Source of the DNA: an uncultured Eggerthellaceae bacterium
GTDB taxonomy: Bacteria > Actinomycetota > Coriobacteriia > Coriobacteriales > Eggerthellaceae
Length of the DNA stretch: 64,000 bases
Direction of reading: 5' to 3'
NCBI GenBank assembly: GCA_910588205.1
Contig: CAJUQK010000002.1
Location: 48,553-112,552, forward strand
Shown piece after piece: positions 25,759 to 32,730 of the stretch (position 1 is its first letter; the number at the start of each line of letters is the position of its first letter). Under the pieces are notes generated by a model. That model saw only the letters and a program-made list of their open reading frames with translations, ran no database searches and was not told the DNA's origin. The position numbers and the translations under genes are program-made.

Positions 25759-28700
25759 ATGGCATTCGTTCACTTGCACAACCATACGGAATACTCACTG
25801 CTGGACGGCATCACCCATATCAAGGATATGGTGCGTCGCGCAGCTGATCTGAGCATGCCAGCTGTGGCCGTGACCGACCACGGCGTGATGCATGGAGCTA
25901 TCGAGTTGCGGGACTGCTGTAAGGCAGTAGAAGCTGAGACGGGCAAGCGCGTGAAGCCCATCTACGGTTGCGAGGTCTACTTCACCACCGATGATGAGCT
26001 GCGCACGGACGTGCGCCCGAAGCTCTACCACCTGCTGCTTCTGGCGAAGACCACGGAGGGTTACCACAACCTGCTGAAGCTAGTCAGCGAATCTAACGTA
26101 GACAACATGTATTACAAGCCACGCACCACCATGGCACAGCTCAAGAAGTACGGTCACGGGATCATCGGCACCTCTGCTTGCGTGGCGGGCATCATCCCTA
26201 AGCTTCTGGATGCAGACCAGCTGGAGCAGGCGGTCGAGTGGGCGAAGCGTTTCTCTGAGTGTTTCGACCCCGGAGATTTCTATATAGAGCTGCAGAATCA
26301 GGGCATCAAGACTGATTCCGGAAAGACCCAGACCCAGCTCAATCACCAGCTGACAGAGGTGGCGAAGGCGGCGGGTATCAAGACCATCGCTACGAACGAC
26401 TTCCACTACCTGCTGCAGGAGGACGCTCGGGCCCAGGATGTCATGATGTGCATTGGCATGAAGCGCAATCTAGACGACCCGGACCGCATGCGCTTCCCTA
26501 ACGACCAGTTCTATATGAAGACCGAAGAGGAGATGCGTGAAGCCCTCAAGGATTTCCCCGAGGCCTGTGACACTACGGTAGAGATAGCAGAGAAATGCAA
26601 CGTTGAGATAGAGGATGAGACCATCCTCCCGCGGTTCCCGTTGCCTGAAGGGGAGACGGATGAGAGTTGGTTCCGCAAGCGCGTCCAAGAGGGTTTGGAG
26701 AAGCGCTACGGTCTACCGGTGCCCCCAGAGGCTCAAGAGCGGGCTGATTATGAGATGAGCATCATCATCCAGCAGGGCTTCCCGGCCTACTTCCTCATCG
26801 TGCAGGAGTACATCGAATGGGCTCGCAGCCAGGGCATCGGCGTAGGGCCGGGACGCGGTTCGGCTGCAGGGGCTATCGTGGCTTATGCCATGGGCATCAC
26901 AGATCTAGACCCCCTCTCCAATGGATTGCTGTTCGAGCGCTTCCTTTCCCCTGAGCGTGTGGAGATGCCCGATATCGACGTCGACTTCGACGATGAGCGC
27001 CGCGGTGAGGTCATCGAGCATATCAAAGATGTCTATGGCGAAGATCACGTGGCGGGCGTCATCACCTTCGGCAAGCTCCAGGCACGCAATGCCGTAAAGG
27101 ACTCAGCTCGTGTGTTGGGTTACCCCTTCTCATTGGGTGAGCGCGTCTCTAAGATGATCCCGGACGAGCTGGGCATCACCATCAAAGAGGCCATGCAGAA
27201 GAACCTGGAGATGCAGGCCGCCTATGACAATGAACCTGAAGTGAAGGCCGTGCTGGATGCCGCCCTTTCCATCGAGGGCAATGTGCGTGGTGAAGGTGTC
27301 CATGCTTGCGCCACCATCATCTGCCGCGATCCCATGTCCGATCACGTTCCCATGAAGCGGGATACGAAGGGTGGCGGCATCATCACCCAGTTCGATGGTC
27401 ATTACACCCCGGAACTGGGCTTGCTTAAGATGGACTTCTTGGGCTTGCGTACCTTAGGCGTGCTCTCGCGGGCCTGCGAGAACGTCTACAAGCGCACGGG
27501 CAAGAAGATCGTACCCGAGGAGATCCCCACTGATGACGAGAAGGCCTTCGCGCTCATGCGCAGCGGCAACATGGACGGCCTCTTCCAGGTGGAAGGTGCG
27601 CTGTATGTGAGCCTCTTCAAGCGTCTGCCCCCGAAGCGCTTCTCTGACATCGTGGCCTCCATCGCCCTCAACCGGCCGGGTCCCTTGGAATCTGGCATGG
27701 TGGATGACTACGTGGAGGTGGCCAGCGGCCGCAAGGCCATCCATTACTATGATGACCGCCTGCGACCCATCTTGGAAGAGACCTACGGCACCATGGTCTA
27801 CCAAGAGCAGATCATGCAGATCTCCATGGCCATGTCCGGCTTCTCTGCGGGTAAAGCGGATAAGCTCCGCAAAGCCATGGGCAAGAAGAAGCTCGAGGTC
27901 ATGCAGGAGCTCAAGGCCGACTGGGAGAGCGGCGCCGATGCGAATGGGTTCTCCAAGGATATCGCGCTCCAGATCTGGGATGACGCTGAGAAGTTCGCGA
28001 AGTACGCGTTCAACAAATCCCACTCTGCCGCCTATGCCATCCTGGTCATGCGCACGGCCTATCTCAAAGCCTACTATCCCAATGATTACATGGCCGCGGT
28101 CCTCTCCAGCTATATGGGCAAGACTGACCGCCTCATCCGCTATATCGCCAGCTGCAACCATAACGGCACGCCGGTGCTGCCGCCGGATATCAACGGTTCC
28201 AACATCGAATTCACGCCGGTGGAAGACGGCATCCGCTTCGGGCTCATGGGCGTGCGCGGCATCGGGCGCAATGTGGCTGAGGTCATCATCGCTGAGCGGG
28301 ACAAGGGCGGCCCCTATAAGAACCTCCACGACCTCGTCTCTCGGGTGGATCTGAAGACCGTGAACCGCAAGGCCATCGACGCGCTCATCAAGGGAGGCAC
28401 TTTTGACTCTTGCGGTTATACCCGCAAGCAGCTGATGTACTTCCTTGAGGAAACGCCTCTTTTGGAGGAGGCTCAGAAGCGCCAGAAGGACGCCAGCCAG
28501 GGCCAGGTCACCATGTTCGATATGTTCGGCGACGTTGAGGATTCTGGCTTCGAGATGAAGGTGCCGGAACCGGACGGGGTGGAGTGGTCTCAGCGGGAGC
28601 TCTTGCGCAACGAGAAGGACATCATGGGTATCTACGTCACGGGGCATCCGCTCGAGCCCTATGAGGAGATGATGTCGAGGATCACGAAGCACACCATGGG

Positions 28701-29220
28701 AGAGCTGGCCGAGCGCCACTCTGACCTCAAGTCCTCCACCTTCGTGGGGCTCGTATCCACCGTGGTCATCAAGCCCACCAAGCGCGGGACCAACATGGCT
28801 ACGTTCCAGTTGGAAGACGCAACGGGTATGGTGGACTGCATCTTGTTCGACCATGCGAAGTACGCGCAGATGATCCACGAGGATGCGGTCATCAAGATCA
28901 AGGGCAAGTTCGAGGTGTCTGATCGCGGCAACCAGATCATCGCCTATGAGGTGGAAGAGCTGGAACTGGATGAGAGTCAGGCTACCCAGCGGGGCCCGAG
29001 CCATCTGGTGATCAAGCTGGAATCCCAAGAATTCGACGCTACGCGCTCCCAGCGGCTAAACTCCATCCTGAACGCGTTTCCGGGCAGAGATGGCGTCGTG
29101 TTGATGGTGCGCCAAGCCGATGGTCGCAAGTTCCGGGCAGAGCTTCCCGTCACCGTTGATTCCCAGAACAGCGTGCTGAAGACAGAGATTTCCCGCCTCT
29201 TCGGCCGCGTAGTGGCCTAA
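25759..29220 (+). CDS. dnaE: DNA polymerase III alpha subunit
   Basis: Replicative DNA polymerase, 1153 residues. It has the N-terminal PHP domain (FVHLHNHTEYSLLDGITHIKD), the polymerase active-site blocks VGPGRGSAAGAIVAYA and MPDIDVDFDDERR with the catalytic aspartates, fingers (KMDFLGLRTLGVL, AYAILVMRTAYLK), tandem helix-hairpin-helix and a C-terminal OB fold (FVGLVSTVVIKPTKRGTNMATF). AGAAGG lies upstream of ATG 25759. Length and layout are those of DnaE1 rather than PolC. Confidence 0.97.
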   Translation: MAFVHLHNHTEYSLLDGITHIKDMVRRAADLSMPAVAVTDHGVMHGAIELRDCCKAVEAETGKRVKPIYGCEVYFTTDDELRTDVRPKLYHLLLLAKTTEGYHNLLKLVSESNVDNMYYKPRTTMAQLKKYGHGIIGTSACVAGIIPKLLDADQLEQAVEWAKRFSECFDPGDFYIELQNQGIKTDSGKTQTQLNHQLTEVAKAAGIKTIATNDFHYLLQEDARAQDVMMCIGMKRNLDDPDRMRFPNDQFYMKTEEEMREALKDFPEACDTTVEIAEKCNVEIEDETILPRFPLPEGETDESWFRKRVQEGLEKRYGLPVPPEAQERADYEMSIIIQQGFPAYFLIVQEYIEWARSQGIGVGPGRGSAAGAIVAYAMGITDLDPLSNGLLFERFLSPERVEMPDIDVDFDDERRGEVIEHIKDVYGEDHVAGVITFGKLQARNAVKDSARVLGYPFSLGERVSKMIPDELGITIKEAMQKNLEMQAAYDNEPEVKAVLDAALSIEGNVRGEGVHACATIICRDPMSDHVPMKRDTKGGGIITQFDGHYTPELGLLKMDFLGLRTLGVLSRACENVYKRTGKKIVPEEIPTDDEKAFALMRSGNMDGLFQVEGALYVSLFKRLPPKRFSDIVASIALNRPGPLESGMVDDYVEVASGRKAIHYYDDRLRPILEETYGTMVYQEQIMQISMAMSGFSAGKADKLRKAMGKKKLEVMQELKADWESGADANGFSKDIALQIWDDAEKFAKYAFNKSHSAAYAILVMRTAYLKAYYPNDYMAAVLSSYMGKTDRLIRYIASCNHNGTPVLPPDINGSNIEFTPVEDGIRFGLMGVRGIGRNVAEVIIAERDKGGPYKNLHDLVSRVDLKTVNRKAIDALIKGGTFDSCGYTRKQLMYFLEETPLLEEAQKRQKDASQGQVTMFDMFGDVEDSGFEMKVPEPDGVEWSQRELLRNEKDIMGIYVTGHPLEPYEEMMSRITKHTMGELAERHSDLKSSTFVGLVSTVVIKPTKRGTNMATFQLEDATGMVDCILFDHAKYAQMIHEDAVIKIKGKFEVSDRGNQIIAYEVEELELDESQATQRGPSHLVIKLESQEFDATRSQRLNSILNAFPGRDGVVLMVRQADGRKFRAELPVTVDSQNSVLKTEISRLFGRVVA

Positions 29221-29230
29221 GCTTTTTGGG

Positions 29231-29503
29231 CTACCTGCGGCGATAGGCGCGGCTGCGGTGGATCACGTTCAGAGCCAGGATGGTCACTTCTTCGTCGTGG
29301 ATCTCACAGAGGATGCGGTAATTACCCACTCGGTAGCGCCATTCCCCGGTATGATCACCCGTAAGGGCTTTGCCTAAAGCCCGGGGATTGGTGCAGCCGT
29401 CCAGGTTCTTATCGATCCAAGAGAGGATGATCTTACGCTGGTTCGGGTTGAGCTTCTGTAGTTGCTTTCGGGCCTTAGCTGTGTACTCCAGATGCCATCT
29501 CAA
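29231..29503 (-). CDS. RelE/ParE-family toxin
   Basis: A 90-residue protein of the RelE/ParE superfamily, whose members cleave mRNA on the ribosome or poison gyrase. Typical features are the N-terminal helices (RKQLQKLNPNQRKIILSWIDKN), the GEWRYRVGNYRILCEI strand with conserved arginines, and the C-terminal HRSRAYRR, which resembles the RelE mRNase end. Its start overlaps the antitoxin stop by 4 bases (ATGA). It converges on dnaE with only 10 bp between stops. Confidence 0.9.
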   Translation of the reverse strand: MRWHLEYTAKARKQLQKLNPNQRKIILSWIDKNLDGCTNPRALGKALTGDHTGEWRYRVGNYRILCEIHDEEVTILALNVIHRSRAYRRR

Positions 29504-29727
29504 CGTAACCCGAACTCCTTCATGATCTCATCGTGGGAGTAGGTCACGGGATCCGCTTTGTATTCGACGTAGGCCTCTTCCCAGTCACGCAAGTCCGTGG
29601 CGTCTTCGATGATCTCAAGGGCTGCCTCTAGCATGAAATCTGCCATGGATTGCCCCAGGGCAGCGGCATATTCAGAGATAAGGGTCTTCTGTCCCTCTTC
29701 CATGCGCATGGTGAACGTCGTGCTCAT
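29500..29727 (-). CDS. RelB-like antitoxin
   Basis: A 75-residue acidic protein with an N-terminal ribbon-helix-helix-like part (STTFTMRMEEGQKTLISEYAAALG) and a C-terminal toxin-binding tail with an aromatic-acidic pattern (DWEEAYVEYKADPVTYSHDEIMKEFG). It precedes the toxin and overlaps it, the usual antitoxin-first order. GGAGG lies 8 bases upstream of the ATG. A palindrome over the likely transcription start fits autorepression by the pair. Confidence 0.88.
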   Translation of the reverse strand: MSTTFTMRMEEGQKTLISEYAAALGQSMADFMLEAALEIIEDATDLRDWEEAYVEYKADPVTYSHDEIMKEFGLR

Positions 29728-29742
29728 GAGGGCCTCCTTCCA

Positions 29743-29763
29743 GTATGTACATACAGTGTAACA
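29743..29763 (-). promoter_or_regulatory. Promoter and operator of the toxin-antitoxin pair
   Basis: On the minus strand TGTTACACT (29755-29763) forms an extended -10. Directly after it the perfect palindrome GTATGTACATAC (29743-29754) covers the expected transcription start, where the antitoxin or complex would repress. Confidence 0.6.
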
Positions 29764-29957
29764 CGATATGAGCAGTCGGTCATGCTTGAGCGCGTCCGCT
29801 GTTCATTACCATACATGCTGTGTTCATGACATCCATTTTCGAGCCCATGAACGCACAGCTATCCTTGCAGCCCTCTACCAGTTAGAAGTGTTTTTTTACC
29901 TCTTGTAGGAGTAGAGTAGCAAAGGCTGGCGCGGGTAAAGAAAGAGGGTGGAAGTCC

Positions 29958-30944
29958 ATGGATTGGCGCATGCTGGCAGCCATCGTAGGTGTGGGCTCGC
30001 TCTTGATCACTACCATCGTCTTGCAACGAAGCACGAAAGACCTCAGCCTGTCACAACGCATTGCCTACGCCATGTTCCCGGGTAGTCAGTTGCTCACTGC
30101 GGTGATCCTTTACGAATGGATCATCACCCTTGAACTGTCTGGCTCCATGACTCTCCTCGTTACGGTGATCGTGTTGGCATGTTGTCCCATTGATGTACTG
30201 CTCTTCCGTAAGTTGAAAGAGGCTCAAGACAAGGAGTTCGCCGAGACGCGCGTGCGAATGCTTGCTGAGCAATTGGAAGTCCAAGAGCGTTATAACGATC
30301 GGTTGGCAGAGGACGCGAAGAACATCGATCGCATTCGTAGCAATGCCAAGCGAGAGTTCGAACGAGCGGCTGCCCTTCTTTCAGAAAACGGAGCGCAGGA
30401 TGCACGATCGGTATTGGCGGGCGTTCGGGAGATGATGGGCACGACGATGTATCGATTCTGCAAGAATGCCATCATCGACGTGATCGCTGACGTGAAGCAC
30501 GCAGATTGCGAAGATGCGGGGGTGCGAGCTGAGTTCTCCCTTGATGTGCCGCGGTACACCCCTGCCATTCCTGATGTGGAACTGTGTGCTGTATTCTCGA
30601 ACCTGCTGGATAACGCCTCGGAGGCAGCTAAGGCATCTGCTGAAGATGCCTCTATTGAGGATCCCTTCGTCGTGATGGTCTCTGAGGTCCATGGCAACAT
30701 CCTTTCCATCAGCGTACGGAATAGCATGCCGAAGGATGCGGAGGTGGTAGCGAAGAGGGCGCGTAACTCCAAGCCTTTGTCATTCAAGAGCATAGAAGAT
30801 CACGGTTGGGGCTTGTCTATCGTAGAAGAGATAGTCCTTCGTCATGGCGGCGCTCTCACTACTAAAGCCGAAGGAGGCGTCTTTCAGACATCAGTCATCC
30901 TCCTGTTCGAGGAAGCAGAGAGCACTGGTGCTCATGCTGCCTGA
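29958..30944 (+). CDS. Sensor kinase catalytic half: GHKL ATPase domain with serine in place of the phosphoacceptor histidine
   Basis: A 328-residue AgrC-like membrane kinase. It has only two or three helices (residues 1-85), a coiled helix, then a dimerisation helix whose RIRSNAKREF segment has S128 where the neighbouring paralogue has the phosphoacceptor histidine (RLRHDLRNHL-type). I could align 82 residues around this point with no gap. The ATPase domain is complete: N box NLLDNASEA (215-223) and G box HGWGLSIVEE (282-291). The helix motif MFPGSQLL matches the last helices of the 30934 protein, so this looks like an N-terminally shortened duplicate. AGAGGGTGG precedes the ATG. It probably phosphorylates another protein in trans (inference). 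Confidence 0.85.
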   Translation: MDWRMLAAIVGVGSLLITTIVLQRSTKDLSLSQRIAYAMFPGSQLLTAVILYEWIITLELSGSMTLLVTVIVLACCPIDVLLFRKLKEAQDKEFAETRVRMLAEQLEVQERYNDRLAEDAKNIDRIRSNAKREFERAAALLSENGAQDARSVLAGVREMMGTTMYRFCKNAIIDVIADVKHADCEDAGVRAEFSLDVPRYTPAIPDVELCAVFSNLLDNASEAAKASAEDASIEDPFVVMVSEVHGNILSISVRNSMPKDAEVVAKRARNSKPLSFKSIEDHGWGLSIVEEIVLRHGGALTTKAEGGVFQTSVILLFEEAESTGAHAA

Positions 30945-31836
30945 CCTGCAAAGCGTTCTGTTGCATTATTGCGCGATGCTTCCGTTTCAGGTGATCCTTG
31001 GCATTACGCTTACAAGCATATTCACACCGAAGGGCACCAAGGCATTCTGGCTGGTATTCCTCACCGGCCTATTTGCGCTTGCGTTGGCGCACTCCCTTTC
31101 TGAACCCATTCCACGCGCCATCTTGTCCATACTCCTTCAGATCGTGTTTCCTGTTTTCGCACTTCGTGGGCGCATGTCGACAAAGGTGATCCTCTGCATA
31201 GCAGCTCAATTCATAGAGATAGCTGCGGAGATGATCGTGTGGGGGCTTTGGGTGCAGATCACAGGGTACAATATCTTAGATCAGTCGGTTTATCTTATTC
31301 ATCTGCCCGAATATATCGCGGCGATGTTCATCGACCTTGCTCTTGTTGCTTGTGCGTTTTGGGGTCTCTCTCGCTTCAGCAAGCAGGCCTTTTTGCGATC
31401 TTCCAGCTTGAACCATGAGCCATGTCCTCAGTTGTCGTTATCGGTCGTCTTTCCTATGTTCCCCGCTTCTCAGCTTCTTTTGGTTCTTATGCTCTTGTTC
31501 GTTTCATTGACTATCGTCAAGAGCAGCGCAGGGCACATTGCAACTGTTGCTGCAGTCATCTTGATTTGCTTGATATCAGATGCACTGTTGTTAGTGCAGA
31601 TGCAGTGTTTTATTGCGAAGCGCTTCACTGACATGCGTGCAGAAGCGCTTGAGCAGCAGGTTGCGGAATACCTGGTATCGGCAGCGGGCGTGCAGGAGCA
31701 ACTGAGGGATGCTGCGCACCTTCGCCATGATCTTCGCAACCACTTGCAAGTTGTAGAGGGGCTTTGTGAACGAAGCGAGACTGCCGCCGCAAAAGCCTAC
31801 TTGGATGAGGCTGCCCAGATGTTGAAAGGTTCGTAG
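30934..31836 (+). CDS. Sensor kinase sensory half: membrane helices plus histidine phosphoacceptor domain, no ATPase domain
   Basis: A 300-residue protein with six or seven helices, a coiled helix, and a Spo0B-like phosphoacceptor helix LRHDLRNHLQVVEGLCE with H265 intact. It stops about 35 residues after the histidine (EAAQMLKGS), where the ATPase domain would begin. It overlaps the end of the 29958 gene by 11 bases and is complementary to it: one has the histidine, the other the ATPase. The stop codon lies in the foot of a REP-like palindrome. ATG 30934 is my start; GTG 30928 is possible. Confidence 0.82.
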   Translation: MLPDLQSVLLHYCAMLPFQVILGITLTSIFTPKGTKAFWLVFLTGLFALALAHSLSEPIPRAILSILLQIVFPVFALRGRMSTKVILCIAAQFIEIAAEMIVWGLWVQITGYNILDQSVYLIHLPEYIAAMFIDLALVACAFWGLSRFSKQAFLRSSSLNHEPCPQLSLSVVFPMFPASQLLLVLMLLFVSLTIVKSSAGHIATVAAVILICLISDALLLVQMQCFIAKRFTDMRAEALEQQVAEYLVSAAGVQEQLRDAAHLRHDLRNHLQVVEGLCERSETAAAKAYLDEAAQMLKGS

Positions 31837-31863
31837 GGATAGGAATTCATCTCTGTCTCTACG
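31832..31863. repeat. Degenerate REP palindrome shared by two convergent genes
   Basis: GTAGGGATAGGA and TCTGTCTCTAC are imperfect arms ending in CGTAG on both strands. The TAG of one foot is the stop of the 30934 gene; the TAG of the other foot is the stop of the transposase on the opposite strand. Confidence 0.7.
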
Positions 31864-32347
31864 GAACGAAATAACGATCCTCTTCCCACTTGCGTGGGTT
31901 TTCCTGGATGTATTCTCTGATCCTCGTGAGGTCGCTTTCGTCTCGAACGATATGATCATGGAAGCTTCGTTGCCAAAGCTGTCCCGAGCAACCAGCACGA
32001 TGGGCCATCATACTGCTTAACCTCTTGACCATTCCAACGAACGAAGAAAGCTGACGCGTGTTGTTCGTTTTAACTTCAATGAGCATATGCACATGATTGG
32101 GTATGACGACATGATCGATCACAGAGATATGTTCAAAATGGGTCAATACATCTTCGATAGACGCCTCGCATATATGACCGAGGGTTGTGAGCATTGCCTT
32201 ATACCCATCTTGGCTCTTTTGCGACGGGCGGCACACTTTTCCCAAGGTCTTGTGCTTTTCAGCCGTACAGAACGCAACGAAATATATTCCGTTGTTGGAA
32301 TAATCCCAGCTTTTCGATCGTTGGGCTTTTCGTTGGGGAAGAGGCAT
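31859..32347 (-). CDS. REP-associated tyrosine transposase (RAYT, TnpA_REP)
   Basis: A 162-residue Y1-transposase-like protein. It has the HUH metal motif IPNHVHMLI, the RAYT block LWQRSFHDHIVRDESD, and the candidate catalytic tyrosine in RIREYIQENPRKWEED. RAYTs act on REP palindromes with a 5' GTAG foot; here REP-like elements flank the gene on both sides (31832-31863 and 32409-32554). The protein looks full length with AAAAGGAG upstream of its ATG. It splits the kinase genes from the downstream surface-protein genes, so it may be a later insertion or a domesticated gene. Confidence 0.9.
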   Translation of the reverse strand: MPLPQRKAQRSKSWDYSNNGIYFVAFCTAEKHKTLGKVCRPSQKSQDGYKAMLTTLGHICEASIEDVLTHFEHISVIDHVVIPNHVHMLIEVKTNNTRQLSSFVGMVKRLSSMMAHRAGCSGQLWQRSFHDHIVRDESDLTRIREYIQENPRKWEEDRYFVP

Positions 32348-32408
32348 TCGCCCAGTCTACTCCTTTTGTGATCGCGTGATCGTAGATAACAACCATGACG
32401 ATACCCAT

Positions 32409-32554
32409 CGTAGGGACAGGAGCTTGCTCCTGTCCGCAGGTAGCAGCCTTGAAAGAGCTATGCGTGAGCCAGGTTCAAGTTGCACCCATCCTGTCTTGCC
32501 GATAGCGTTGCTCCGCTTGCATCCCCCGGACAGGAACGAGTTCCTGTCCCTACG
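32409..32554. repeat. 147-bp REP-pair element, copy 1
   Basis: Left hairpin GTAGGGACAGGAGC/GCTCCTGTCC, right hairpin GGACAGGAAC/GTTCCTGTCCCTAC, outer ends inverted repeats of CGTAGGGACAGGA. The middle contains GCGTGAGCC and CTTGCATCCCCC, shared with the copies at 36905 and 43506. It lies upstream of the first surface-protein gene, behind the transposase start. Confidence 0.85.
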
Positions 32555-32614
32555 AAGATCACGAGGAGGGCGGATTGCCGTTCACCGCTCAAATCTAGCA
32601 GGGCTGCTCATGGG

Positions 32615-32680
32615 TTGTTACAGCAAAGCCAGCGTTCGTTCCAAAGGGGATGAAACCGGCTTTCTGTTTCGCGAAAATCA
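32615..32680 (+). promoter_or_regulatory. Conserved leader element upstream of surface protein 1
   Basis: Matches 37117-37182 upstream of surface protein 2: TTGTTACA, then GTTCCAAAGGGG, TGAAACC and GAAAATCA in the same order and spacing. A GCGCC/GGCGC hairpin follows before the start codon. It could be an operator region or a cis-acting RNA; I match it to no known riboswitch. Confidence 0.55.
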
Positions 32681-32730
32681 ACTCCAACTGGTTACGTGCG
32701 CCGGGGAGGCGCGTAGGGGAAGGTGGTCCT

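Noticed and set aside
27454..29028. Long open frame of 524 codons on the minus strand
   Set aside because: Lies wholly antisense to dnaE, has a His/Leu/Val-rich composition typical of antisense of a high-GC gene, and has no binding site.
32615..32680. Surface-gene leader considered as a cyclic-di-GMP (GEMM) riboswitch
   Set aside because: The GCAAAGCC string in copy 1 resembles part of GEMM, but it is not kept in copy 2 and the other core blocks are missing.
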